Position numbers and translations under genes: made by a program. From positions 1 to 26,035 of the IMG/VR virus record IMGVR_UViG_3300007640_000201: DNA of 26,035 nucleotides; one strand, given 5' to 3'. The notes beneath the pieces are model-generated. The model was given only the letters and a program-made list of their open reading frames with translations. It was not told the DNA's origin and did no database searches. Source of the stretch: a virus. Below, piece after piece: positions 15,381 through 23,181 of this stretch (within the stretch, counting starts at the first letter, position 1; each line of letters begins with the position of its first letter).

Positions 15381-17981
15381 TTAACTTATTAAAGAAATTT
15401 CTGCTGGTGGAGGCACATTAACACTGGTAGAATATGCACTATCTGGTATTATATCATAGTCACTTTGTATATAACCTGATCCATCTTCTAAGGTTACAAA
15501 TTCTTCATCATCCATTATTATATAGAAATAATCAGAAACATCAACTATTCTATAATTAGAAAATTGATTTATGGTATAGTAATCACCATCAACAACAGAA
15601 CTTCCAGAAACTGTTCTAAACATTGTTCTTGCATTTTTAGACAATCTTTCCGTATCATTTATTTGCGGAATAGAAAATGCATATATCGGCAAATTAGCCA
15701 AAGAATTTGGCTTTCTTTTTGTATATAATTTAGGAGTATTATATGGATTAATTTGTACATGACTATGTAATGTTAATTCTCTTTTAGGCTTCTCAAAAAG
15801 AATTTTGCCAAAATCTTCATATACGATATTTTCTCCACTTTCTGACAAAATAAAATCATATCTTAATTGAGTTGGAGTATTTCTTCCTAGATTAGGATCC
15901 GTGTTTAAAATTCCTTGATAAACAGTTCCCAACCTTCTTCCAAAAACTTTACCCAAAATAATAGGAGAAAATGTAGATTTTAATAATATTTTATCAGAAA
16001 TACTATTAGAAACAAATTCTTCTAAAACAACAGCACCAAAAACATTCCATCCTGATGGATGAATAGTCAACTTTAATAAATTTCTCCAATTATTAATAGA
16101 TTCACTTGTTTTTATTTGATATGAAAAATCTTGATAAAAATAACTATCTTGTATTTTAACATAATCAGAAGATATTTTACTTCTTTCAGAAATAAATTTT
16201 CCTGAAGTCTGAGCTACACTTCCCAACGCAGATGTAATAGAAGCAGAATTATCTACATAAATGTATAATTGAGCACCAGAATTAGTAGTAATAATATCAC
16301 CAACATTAAATGTATCATCACTATTCAATGTCAAAAGATTTAATGAAGAATTATAACTAACAATAGTTCCTGTATGCGACGTCAATGTATCATTAGATAA
16401 AACATTTCCTGCAATAATTTTTATTAAAAACTTTTTATATAAAGTTACAGATGGAACAGATGAAAAATCTAGTCCATGATTAATAACTTTTACATTTTGT
16501 ATTTCTCCAATTCTTGGTTCATTTATTGATGCTGCAATAATTTTAGCACCTGTCCCATTAGTTGGATTGTCAACTGTACCTACTGTAATTATGGGAAGAC
16601 TTGTATAGCCATTTCCTTTATTTGAAAGCAGTACTTTAGTTATTTCTCCTGCTTCATCAGGAACACCCAAATTTGTAAATGTAAATGGTTCTATTATTAC
16701 TTCATCACTACCTGCAAGCAATAATTTATTTGGAGAATATTCTGTGGAATCTTCTAAAATAATTGATCCACCAACAATTAAAACTCTACCTTCTGCTCCA
16801 GAACCATTAGTATATGTTTCATCAAAACTTAATTCATCTCCAATCTCATAATCTTTTCCACCTTCTACAATTATCGCTTGATCTACCTTACCAAATCCTA
16901 TATTAAAAATTGATGCTGTAGCTTCATCTAAACCAATATTTTCAATTTGAAAATAATCATCAAGTGTATAACTTGATCCTTTATTTTCAATATTAACATT
17001 TTTAACAATATTTTTAATTTCTCCTGTTAATAATGCATCATTAACAGGATCAATACAAAATACTTGTGAGCTTTGTTCAAAATCACCTACAATTTTATAT
17101 TTCTCTAATTTTATTTCAGTAACAATATTATTACTTCTTATTAAATTAACAACGCTAGAAATATAAGCACTAGATATTTCGTTTCCAAAACTATCAACAG
17201 AATATATTTTTTGTCCAATACAATTAGAAAATCTGGAAGAATCACTAGTGATAATTCTCATTATTGTATCATATTCCCATTGACCATCAGAGCATTTTAA
17301 TATTTTTTGATTGGGGAAATCTGTTTCTGCAGTAGTATTAAAAAAAGCATTAAAGAATACTTTATTAGCTTCTGTTGTGCCCTTTAAAGAATTTATTTCT
17401 TTAATTTTTTTAATTACTAATTTTTCATCTATTCCTAATTCTGCAAAATTAGGATAATTTTTGAAATAGTCCTTTTTAATTTCATCAAATAAAATATCTA
17501 ATGTAAAATCTACATCATAATAATTCTCGTAATTAAAAATAGAGGATAAAGGATTTGGTTTGTAATCAACTATAGTAGAAGAAGAATTTGATATGGAACC
17601 TACAACAGTCTCACCTATAATAAAACTATTATCAGTTGTAATGTATAAAACTTTATTTCTATTAAAATCATTAACTAAAATTTTAGCAACCGCACCAGAT
17701 TGAGATCCAACAATATTTTCATTAACAACAAAATCTTTACTAGATGTTTCTAATAAAATAAAATTATTATCTTCATTAATTATATGTTCTGGTGCTAAAT
17801 ATTTTTCTTCCAGTATAAAGTCATTATTTCCAGATAATGTAATTATAGAAGATTCTAAAAAAAGATAATATTTTTTTAGAAATTCTAAGAAAACTGGATG
17901 ATGCTCCTGAATAAAACTAGGAGTTTGATTAGATATAACAGAAGATATTCTATTTGCTAATTTATTTCTGCTAATTGACAT
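15381..17981 (-). CDS. gp7: Baseplate wedge subunit, gp7-like (866 aa)
   Basis: The N-terminus (SSVISNQTPSFIQEHHPVFL, then EFLKKYYLFLESS) and the region near residues 155-225 (YENYYDVDFTLDILFDEIKK, IKEINSLKGTTEANKVFF) correspond to the large wedge protein between gp6 and gp8 in marine T4-like phages. Throughout are repeated beta elements with 'GKGYTSLPIITVG'-type and 'GxSYTLDDYFQIENIGL'-type turns, and SGAVAKIL / GTIVSYNSSLNLLTL elements. T4 gp7 is 1032 aa; gp6-gp7 contacts form the core bundle of each wedge. Assignment rests on position and N-terminal pattern, since gp7 is poorly conserved. It starts 12 bp after the gp6 stop with a weak ribosome-binding site, so coupling to gp6 is likely. 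Confidence 0.7.
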   Translation of the reverse strand: MSISRNKLANRISSVISNQTPSFIQEHHPVFLEFLKKYYLFLESSIITLSGNNDFILEEKYLAPEHIINEDNNFILLETSSKDFVVNENIVGSQSGAVAKILVNDFNRNKVLYITTDNSFIIGETVVGSISNSSSTIVDYKPNPLSSIFNYENYYDVDFTLDILFDEIKKDYFKNYPNFAELGIDEKLVIKKIKEINSLKGTTEANKVFFNAFFNTTAETDFPNQKILKCSDGQWEYDTIMRIITSDSSRFSNCIGQKIYSVDSFGNEISSAYISSVVNLIRSNNIVTEIKLEKYKIVGDFEQSSQVFCIDPVNDALLTGEIKNIVKNVNIENKGSSYTLDDYFQIENIGLDEATASIFNIGFGKVDQAIIVEGGKDYEIGDELSFDETYTNGSGAEGRVLIVGGSIILEDSTEYSPNKLLLAGSDEVIIEPFTFTNLGVPDEAGEITKVLLSNKGNGYTSLPIITVGTVDNPTNGTGAKIIAASINEPRIGEIQNVKVINHGLDFSSVPSVTLYKKFLIKIIAGNVLSNDTLTSHTGTIVSYNSSLNLLTLNSDDTFNVGDIITTNSGAQLYIYVDNSASITSALGSVAQTSGKFISERSKISSDYVKIQDSYFYQDFSYQIKTSESINNWRNLLKLTIHPSGWNVFGAVVLEEFVSNSISDKILLKSTFSPIILGKVFGRRLGTVYQGILNTDPNLGRNTPTQLRYDFILSESGENIVYEDFGKILFEKPKRELTLHSHVQINPYNTPKLYTKRKPNSLANLPIYAFSIPQINDTERLSKNARTMFRTVSGSSVVDGDYYTINQFSNYRIVDVSDYFYIIMDDEEFVTLEDGSGYIQSDYDIIPDSAYSTSVNVPPPAEISLIS

Positions 17982-17993
17982 TAATTATCCGAT

Positions 17994-19853
17994 TTAAACT
18001 TCTATAAAAGAATCTTGTTTTGTTATATTAAAAGATGAAAACAAACCTAAAGGATTTTCTGAAACAGTATTTACTAGCAAATCTGAAATTCCTGTTACTT
18101 CTATATTCAACATATCTACTGTTAAAATTTGTTGTCTGACGGAATATATGTCTGTATCATTTGGAACAGCAATCAATCTAATACTTCCATCTGTATTAGA
18201 AGTAGATGTAACAATTAATGAATTAATAATTATTTTACCACTGCTATAATCAACAGTTCCTAAATTGTTGTTTATATATATTTTTTGATCATTTAAAATG
18301 TAATATAATCTAAGATTTCCTGCACCATCATCATCAATATAAAAATTTTGAGTATATCCTTCTATAGTAAATTTTGTTGATGTTATTATAGATTCATGTC
18401 CTGTATGAGGATTAAATATAGGATTATAAAAATTAATTACATATTGTTTCTCAGCTGAAATAATAGGTGTGAAACTTTTTGACATATTAAATTTAACACT
18501 ACTAGAAGTAATAAAAGAATCTGAACTATTAATAATATTTGTTAAATTTGTATATCGTAAAAATGAATCAAATTTTTCTAAATCAGTAACTGCATAGTTT
18601 TTAATACTATTCTTTATCAATGTTGATATATCATCTGGTGTTTTGGTAGAACCAACTTCATCATATTTAAAACGAACCTTCATGAACAATGATACAATTT
18701 CTGGATCCACTATTATCTGTGATGTGGAAGCAATCGTATATGGTTTTAATAAATTGATCAATTGATTTTTTTGCGTTTCTGTCAAACTATTTGCACTGTA
18801 AGGTTTAATTGCTATATAAACTCTTCCATAATTTGGAATTTCATTATCTTCTCCACCCCAAACTTTTATAGAACTTGTATTTGTATAAATTTTAGGAATT
18901 ATTGTTTTATAATCATTTACAGTTACTGCTCTATTTTGTGTTGACAAATATAATGGAGCATATCTTTTAATCGAATCTATAGATTCTGCGACATCACCTC
19001 CCAATGCCTCACTTACAGTTGTAATGGTAATATCATTGGTGCCACTAATGTTTCCTTGGATACTAAAAATAGAAGCCTTATTAGCAGCATCTTCATTAGT
19101 AACAATATAATCCATATTTACAATGTTACCATTTTGAATTGATGAACCAAATGTTCCATCTCCAAAAAATATTTCATATGTTTGATCTTCAACTTCATTT
19201 AAAAAATATATTTTGCTATTACTATCAATATTAGAAATTGATTTAGAAAGTATATAAGAATTTGTAGTAGTATCAGAAGAAGAATTTTGAACGGTAACTT
19301 TCAATGTTTCCGTATCAACTTTATTACTTAATATCAAAAATCTTTGTTCTGCATTTGATGTATCAACAGTATACTGAGTAGTTACAAGTGTGCCTTCATA
19401 TATTGGAATATTTAAAAATTCTAAAACTCCCAATGTTCTTACTGCTGTATAATCTGATATTGTAACAAATGTATATTCAACTTCATCAACTGTTGTTGTA
19501 AATAATGTTCCTTTTTCTAATACTGCTTGAGAAATATTTAAATCATTAACAACAATGTTAATATAAGCAACTGGAGATCTAGATGATCTGGGAGTATAAC
19601 CTAATGTTTTTGCATGTGATATTACTGATGATCGTAAACTGGCTCGATTTAAAAAAGATTCGTTTACTGCCATATTTAAATTATATGCCAGATAATGAGT
19701 ATTGTATGCCAACAAATCCATCAAAACATTCATTCCAGAACCTTCCAAATCATAATCCGAAAATTCAGACTGTCCCTTTAAAAAAGTTTTAAAATTATTT
19801 TTAATATTGTCAAAGTCTAATTCTGTGACTTGAAGTTTTTTTGTAGTTGCCAT
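17994..19853 (-). CDS. gp6: Baseplate wedge subunit gp6
   Basis: The N-terminal ~110 residues carry the gp6/J-like signature: LDFDNIKNNFKTFLKGQSEF, DYDLEGSGMNVLMDLLAYNT, NMAVNESFLNRASLRSSVIS and AKTLGYTPRSSRSP. Further on are YEIFFGDGTFG (near residue 225), APLYLSTQNRAVTVNDYKTI (near 300) and KVWGGEDNEIPNYGRVYIAI (near 330), all expected in this family. Length 619 aa compares with 660 in T4. Dimers of gp6 form the continuous inner ring of the baseplate and bind gp25 and gp53. It starts 4 bp after the gp25 stop, so it is in the same transcription unit. Confidence 0.92.
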   Translation of the reverse strand: MATTKKLQVTELDFDNIKNNFKTFLKGQSEFSDYDLEGSGMNVLMDLLAYNTHYLAYNLNMAVNESFLNRASLRSSVISHAKTLGYTPRSSRSPVAYINIVVNDLNISQAVLEKGTLFTTTVDEVEYTFVTISDYTAVRTLGVLEFLNIPIYEGTLVTTQYTVDTSNAEQRFLILSNKVDTETLKVTVQNSSSDTTTNSYILSKSISNIDSNSKIYFLNEVEDQTYEIFFGDGTFGSSIQNGNIVNMDYIVTNEDAANKASIFSIQGNISGTNDITITTVSEALGGDVAESIDSIKRYAPLYLSTQNRAVTVNDYKTIIPKIYTNTSSIKVWGGEDNEIPNYGRVYIAIKPYSANSLTETQKNQLINLLKPYTIASTSQIIVDPEIVSLFMKVRFKYDEVGSTKTPDDISTLIKNSIKNYAVTDLEKFDSFLRYTNLTNIINSSDSFITSSSVKFNMSKSFTPIISAEKQYVINFYNPIFNPHTGHESIITSTKFTIEGYTQNFYIDDDGAGNLRLYYILNDQKIYINNNLGTVDYSSGKIIINSLIVTSTSNTDGSIRLIAVPNDTDIYSVRQQILTVDMLNIEVTGISDLLVNTVSENPLGLFSSFNITKQDSFIEV

Positions 19854-19857
19854 TCTG

Positions 19858-20295
19858 TCAACTTCTTTCTAAAATAGTTTCTAAAGTTATTAATTCTGAT
19901 TTATAATTGGCAATATAAAATTCTATAGTTATTTTTAATTCATTGTTATCAGAATTATCTTCCACATCTACTGATACTAAATCAACTCTTGGTTCATATA
20001 CCTTTATCGTTGCTTCTATTCTGTTTTTAATAATATCTGAAACGAATGGCGAAAAAGGCTCAAACAAAAATTCACGAATTCCAGAATAAATTTCCGGATG
20101 AAAAGGTTTATCAAATTGATTAAGAAAAACTAAATTTCTTACACTTCTTTTGATAGCTTCAACATCATATAAAATTTGAATATCTTTTTTAACAGGATGC
20201 GCAAGAAAGTTTAAATTTAAATCTTTATAAATTTTTAAACTTCTTTCAGATAAATTAGTAGATTGAGCATCTATGTAGGGATTTGAAACTGCCAT
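19858..20295 (-). CDS. gp25: Baseplate wedge subunit gp25 (sheath initiator)
   Basis: At 145 aa (T4 gp25: 132 aa) it has the gp25-like fold pattern: LNFLAHPVKKDIQILYDVEA, IKRSVRNLVFLNQFDKPFHP, SGIREFLFEPFSP and a C-terminal strand-rich part (YEPRVDLVSVDVEDN, ELKITIEFYI). gp25 sits at the junction of wedge and inner ring and nucleates sheath assembly; the conserved Glu in the 'REFLFEP' loop is characteristic of the family. A late promoter TATAAATA lies 18 bp upstream and GTAGGAG is the ribosome-binding site, so gp25 begins the wedge operon gp25-gp6-gp7. Confidence 0.93.
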   Translation of the reverse strand: MAVSNPYIDAQSTNLSERSLKIYKDLNLNFLAHPVKKDIQILYDVEAIKRSVRNLVFLNQFDKPFHPEIYSGIREFLFEPFSPFVSDIIKNRIEATIKVYEPRVDLVSVDVEDNSDNNELKITIEFYIANYKSELITLETILERS

Positions 20296-20313
20296 TTAAA
20301 ATTCTCCTACAAT

Positions 20314-20321
20314 TATTTATA
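20314..20321 (-). promoter_or_regulatory. T4-type late promoter TATAAATA
   Basis: Exact TATAAATA (minus strand) in the short gap between the 83-aa gene and gp25, 18 bp before the gp25 ATG and just ahead of its GTAGGAG ribosome-binding site. It would give a very short leader for the wedge operon. Confidence 0.75.
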
Positions 20322-20324
20322 TCA

Positions 20325-20576
20325 TTACAACCATGTATCTAACATTGTATGTTTATTCAATTCTTCAACTTTATCTTCATAATAAAATTCTTCACCAGTT
20401 TCTCTGTCTATTTCGCCAATAATAATTCCATTAATACAACTGGCCATGAATTCTGCATTTTCATATGACATCGCACGAATCAATCCACCATAACGATTTA
20501 CATTATAAAGGTCTTGAAATACAACTATGTATTGTGTTCTGTTATCTCTTTTTCTTATTCTTCTTTTTGTTGCCAT
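20325..20576 (-). CDS. Conserved-type small protein of unknown function in the spike operon (83 aa)
   Basis: It begins with a strongly basic stretch (MATKRRIRKRDNRTQYIVVF) followed by a small alpha/beta part (DLYNVNRYGGLIRAMSYENA, FMASCINGIIIGEI) and an acidic end. I do not recognise the family. It starts directly at the base after the PAAR gene stop, so it is translated from the same message, and it precedes the gp25 promoter. Its position is consistent with a baseplate or assembly protein; T4 gp53, a wedge protein expected near here, is not otherwise seen, but this protein is much shorter and I see no match. Confidence 0.7.
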   Translation of the reverse strand: MATKRRIRKRDNRTQYIVVFQDLYNVNRYGGLIRAMSYENAEFMASCINGIIIGEIDRETGEEFYYEDKVEELNKHTMLDTWL

Positions 20577-20924
20577 TTAGCCTCCAGCAAATACGTTTCC
20601 TGATCCAGATAATATAACTGCACCACAAGCATATGTATCGCCTTGTCTTCCTATATTTTTTCCATTCGCAAAAACTGTTCCACTAAATGATGCAAGTGGA
20701 GGTGAATGTACTGCACAATCACATGGAAAAGTGTGAGGTTCTACAGCATCACCTGCTCTTACAACACCTATACTATTAGCAAACACGTTACCTGAACCTG
20801 CTAATGTTCCAACTACAATTGGATCTACATCACATGCGCAATTATCTTTTGGGTCAGCATCTCCAACTGCTGGATGAACAGTATTTACTGGTTCCGTTCC
20901 GTCTTTTCTTGCTACTGGTGGCAT
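20577..20924 (-). CDS. PAAR-like spike-tip protein
   Basis: 115 aa, beginning MPPVARKDGTEPVNTVHPAV, with Gly/Ala-rich short strands repeated through the chain (GTLAGSGNVFANSIGVVRAG, FSGTVFANGKNIGRQGD, LSGSGNVFAGG); this is the pattern of PAAR tip proteins (T4 gp5.4 type, 97 aa). PAAR proteins cap the hub spike with a sharp cone held by a metal ion bound by His and Cys. Candidate ligands here are His17, His64, His73, Cys100 and two CxC pairs (Cys29/Cys31, Cys68/Cys70), more than the usual three. Its ATG shares one base with the stop of the cysteine-rich gene upstream (TAATG), which in turn follows the gp5-like hub gene. The tip role is well supported; the use of the extra cysteines is inference. 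Confidence 0.85.
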   Translation of the reverse strand: MPPVARKDGTEPVNTVHPAVGDADPKDNCACDVDPIVVGTLAGSGNVFANSIGVVRAGDAVEPHTFPCDCAVHSPPLASFSGTVFANGKNIGRQGDTYACGAVILSGSGNVFAGG

Positions 20925-21019
20925 TATTTACATTCCAATCCACAAGGATTTACTTCATCACATGTACAATTATCACCGCATTTACAATTTTTACATTTAC
21001 ATTTTGGATTATTACACAT
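20924..21019 (-). CDS. Metallothionein-like cysteine-rich micro-protein (31 aa)
   Basis: A 31-codon gene between the hub and the PAAR gene. Nine of 31 residues are Cys (positions 2, 7, 9, 12, 14, 18, 20, 26, 30), with the core CKCKNCKCGDNCTC; lysines fill many gaps and there are no aromatic residues. Repeated CxC and CxxC spacing is the hallmark of metallothioneins and other small metal-thiolate peptides. It looks translated: AAGGA overlaps the hub stop codon (TAAGGA) and lies 6 bases before the ATG, and its stop overlaps the PAAR start as TAATG. Likely role by context: binding zinc or iron for, or as part of, the metal-containing spike tip (inference). A cytosolic metal scavenger expressed late in infection is an alternative. 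It is not a fragment of either neighbour, being in its own frame with both signals intact. Confidence 0.8.
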   Translation of the reverse strand: MCNNPKCKCKNCKCGDNCTCDEVNPCGLECK

Positions 21020-21028
21020 ATCTTTTCC

Positions 21029-22243
21029 TTAGTTTAGATTAATAATTCCTGCATCCATATCAATTTCTGGACCAGATGTTATTGTTATTTTTCCACTAGC
21101 ATTTGTTGTTTGTGTTGAATTATATGTTTCAGAAACTGCGCCACCAACTGTTTCACTTCTTGTAGAAGAAACATTTGTGGAGTGACTGCTGCTATATGTT
21201 TCTTTTACATAATCTGTAACTTCTTGTTCCATCCACCCTTTAATAATTTCCTTCTTGTTTCCATCGACTTGTATATCCCAATCACCTTTAATGTATGTCT
21301 TACAATTTGAATCAATAGTTAAATTTACATCACCTTTGACATTTATAAAATCTGTTCCTGCAACAATTGTATAATTATTACCAACTATTCTGGTAACTGA
21401 ATTACCATCAGCATCCCATTCTTGAAAAGTGCCAGTACGATGTTTTCTATACATTCGTTCAGCATATGGTGTATCATCTATTTCAACGATATGCCCTGAT
21501 TCTGATTCATACACTCGATTATATGGATATTCAGTCTGTCTTCTTTTATAAGTTGGTGTGCGATCTTCTAAAGTTTCTGGATTCTTTCCGGATGCTTCTT
21601 CTCCCCTTAAAGAAACGTCAAGTGCTTTTGGCTCATTCCAAGATGATGCAGCTGCACTTGTATTGACTGAATCTTTATATGTTCCTGAGAAATCTTCTGT
21701 TCCTGATTTTACTATTCCTTGAGATAATGCTGTAGGAACACCAAGAGTTGCAGCTGCATCTCTTTCTGCGATTTCCTCATGTGGTGTAGTTCTTCCTCTG
21801 GCTAATCGAGAGGTATCTTGTTCACCAACACGAGTTGGATATGGTCCGTAATCAGGAGTATTTTTGTATTTTCCGATCTGAGGATCAGGAGCACTAGGTG
21901 AGTTCGGATCCGAAAATCCTTTTGCAGGATTTGGTCCAGAGGAAGGATATCCTGGAATAGTGCCAATAACAACAGGCTCTTGCATGGATTGAGGATCTCG
22001 CCAGAAACCCATTACCCACATTCCAGGAGTCAAATTGTGGACTGCTCCATATGGAGCAGTTGGAGGAAGAATTACATGAGCCCATGGAAGATCATCAGTG
22101 GCTATTTTTTGAAGATCATCAGTATGATAACCTAAACATCGTACTCGAACACGACCAATTAGATCTGGATCATCTCGATCTTCAACAACACCAATCCACC
22201 AAACAAATCCATCTCGACCCATGAAATAAGAATAGTTGTCCAT
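21029..22243 (-). CDS. gp5: Baseplate central hub / spike protein, gp5-like without lysozyme domain
   Basis: 404 aa. Residues ~10-100 form the gp5 N-terminal OB-fold: FVWWIGVVEDRDDPDLIGRV, RVRCLGYHTDD, DLPWAHVILPPTAP, TPGMWVMGFWRDP and PVVIGTIPG. A long polar linker (about 100-245) replaces the lysozyme domain of T4 gp5 (575 aa), so no muramidase activity is expected. NRVYESESGHIVEIDDTPYA and RKHRTGTFQEWDADGNSVTR (near 242-285) lead into the C-terminal triple-stranded beta-helix with repeats such as VKGDVNLTIDSN and IKGDWDIQVDGN up to about 345, then a Ser/Thr-rich end (MDAGIINLN). The trimer forms the membrane-puncturing spike at the tail tip, capped by the PAAR protein encoded two genes on. 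It is headed by an exact TATAAATA late promoter and GGAG. Confidence 0.9.
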   Translation of the reverse strand: MDNYSYFMGRDGFVWWIGVVEDRDDPDLIGRVRVRCLGYHTDDLQKIATDDLPWAHVILPPTAPYGAVHNLTPGMWVMGFWRDPQSMQEPVVIGTIPGYPSSGPNPAKGFSDPNSPSAPDPQIGKYKNTPDYGPYPTRVGEQDTSRLARGRTTPHEEIAERDAAATLGVPTALSQGIVKSGTEDFSGTYKDSVNTSAAASSWNEPKALDVSLRGEEASGKNPETLEDRTPTYKRRQTEYPYNRVYESESGHIVEIDDTPYAERMYRKHRTGTFQEWDADGNSVTRIVGNNYTIVAGTDFINVKGDVNLTIDSNCKTYIKGDWDIQVDGNKKEIIKGWMEQEVTDYVKETYSSSHSTNVSSTRSETVGGAVSETYNSTQTTNASGKITITSGPEIDMDAGIINLN

Positions 22244-22266
22244 AAAAACTCCGACTTATGAACAAC

Positions 22267-22274
22267 TATTTATA
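22267..22274 (-). promoter_or_regulatory. T4-type late promoter TATAAATA
   Basis: Exact TATAAATA on the minus strand, 23 bp before the gp5-like ATG at 22243, in the 38-bp gap after the 172-aa gene. It would drive hub, cysteine-rich peptide, PAAR and 83-aa genes as one late operon. Confidence 0.75.
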
Positions 22275-22281
22275 TTGACTA

Positions 22282-22800
22282 TTACAAAGCAGCAACCTTT
22301 TTGAAAATGTCAAGAACATCATCAATGGTCAGCCAACCTTTAACAGTATCACCTTCATCAGTAATTCCATTAACAGAAACCATGTTTCCATCTGGTCCAA
22401 ACAATCCTATTTCGAACCTTCCCTGCTTATGTCCATATGACATGTTGTTTCGAATGACAGATACACAATATCCATTATCAAATTCCTTTTGCCTTCTGAC
22501 TGTCATATTGTCTGGCAACATTTGATCTTCAGAAGTTGGTAATTCTGTTCCTAACAAATCTAGATTTTCCATAATGCGTTCATTTTTGGTGTAGTGGCTT
22601 CTTCGTTTGGAATGTTTCAAAACCCCAAATCGATTCTCCATCTCTCGCCATGCAGCGACAGGCAGATCCTCATATTCGGTTGGTGGTAGAGCTTTGTTTC
22701 GAATCCCATACTCATCATTCATCGCACGAAGTGCAGACTTGTATCGAGGATGACGAATCATCTTTTTCAGTGCTCTCGGGTCTCGGTAGGTTCTTGACAT
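22282..22800 (-). CDS. Conserved-type phage protein of unknown function (172 aa)
   Basis: The N-terminal part is highly basic (SRTYRDPRALKKMIRHPRYK, LKHSKRRSHYTKNER). The C-terminal ~65 residues form a separate small domain (DNGYCVSVIRNNMSYGHKQG, RFEIGLFGPDGNMVSV, ending GWLTIDDVLDIFKKVAAL) resembling short domains in uncharacterised proteins of T4-like phages. It starts at the ATG at 22800 with TTGGAG 9 bases upstream, preceded by a sigma70-type promoter (22844-22872), so unlike its downstream neighbour gp5 it is likely expressed early. The basic N-terminus could bind nucleic acid (inference). No membrane segment or enzyme motif is seen. Confidence 0.75.
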   Translation of the reverse strand: MSRTYRDPRALKKMIRHPRYKSALRAMNDEYGIRNKALPPTEYEDLPVAAWREMENRFGVLKHSKRRSHYTKNERIMENLDLLGTELPTSEDQMLPDNMTVRRQKEFDNGYCVSVIRNNMSYGHKQGRFEIGLFGPDGNMVSVNGITDEGDTVKGWLTIDDVLDIFKKVAAL

Positions 22801-22843
22801 CGGTAGTCTCCAAAAAGTTTTGAGAACTAATGATTATGAATAT

Positions 22844-22872
22844 ATTTTATATTATAAAAATAAAAATGTCAA
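22844..22872 (-). promoter_or_regulatory. Sigma70-type promoter TTGACA-N17-TAAAAT
   Basis: On the minus strand TTGACA (22867-22872) is followed after exactly 17 bases by TAAAAT (22844-22849), within an A/T-rich gap just downstream of the tRNA-like gene and 44 bp before the 172-aa gene. It matches the host housekeeping-sigma consensus at 11 of 12 positions. Confidence 0.65.
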
Positions 22873-22884
22873 GTATTTTTTGGA

Positions 22885-22971
22885 TGGTACGGGATGGAGG
22901 AGTTGAACCTCATTGGCACCGCCACTCTGTTTTGCCGCATGCTTATAAGACATGTGAATGGAACATCCCGC
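22885..22971 (-). tRNA. tRNA-like gene, Ile(UAU)-type anticodon loop, D arm not recognisable
   Basis: The acceptor GCGGGAT (22971-22965) pairs with ATCCCGT (one G-U) and is followed by A and an encoded CCA (22887-22885). The T arm has loop TTCAACT on a GAGG/CCTC stem, with one mismatch at the outer pair. The anticodon arm CATGT / GCATG has a 7-base loop CTTATAA, giving anticodon UAU (22947-22945) and the C-U-NAU-A-A loop of isoleucine tRNAs. Only 10 bases lie between acceptor and anticodon stem, with no D stem. About 25 bases between anticodon and T arms contain a short TGGC/GCCA hairpin. Total length 87 with CCA. It could be an unusual phage tRNA reading AUA, a decayed tRNA, or a tRNA-like RNA. 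It begins 7 bp after the 66-aa gene. Confidence 0.5.
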
Positions 22972-22978
22972 ATGCGTC

Positions 22979-23179
22979 TTATTGTATTATATTGCTATTG
23001 TAACCAAACTCGTATTGTTTGATTTCAATATCCATCATTCTTTCTGCTGCAAATTTTTTATTAGAAAGTGCCAGAATACTGGGCATATAGTGCGGATTAC
23101 TTTTAACACCTTTAAGTGCATCTTGTTTTCCACACCAATATGGTGTTCCTTTAGTAGTCAACACATCTTCAATCTTCAT
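22979..23179 (-). CDS. Small protein of unknown function (66 aa)
   Basis: It begins MKIEDVLTTKGTPYWCGKQD, with SNPHYMPSILALSNKKFAAE in the middle and a Tyr/Asn-rich end. Not recognised. It starts 2 bases after the stop of the membrane-protein gene (TAATCATG) with AAGGG just upstream, so it is coupled to it, and it ends 7 bp before the tRNA-like gene. No transmembrane segment; a single Cys. Confidence 0.6.
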   Translation of the reverse strand: MKIEDVLTTKGTPYWCGKQDALKGVKSNPHYMPSILALSNKKFAAERMMDIEIKQYEFGYNSNIIQ

Positions 23180-23181
23180 GA

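Noticed and set aside
19851-19864. TTGACA on the minus strand just before gp6
   Set aside because: There is no TATAAT-like sequence at 16-18 bp, and it lies across the gp25 stop and gp6 start; best explained by coding sequence.
22837-22884. Possible terminator after the tRNA-like gene
   Set aside because: A/T-rich with T runs but no stable hairpin; the segment is better explained as a sigma70-type promoter.
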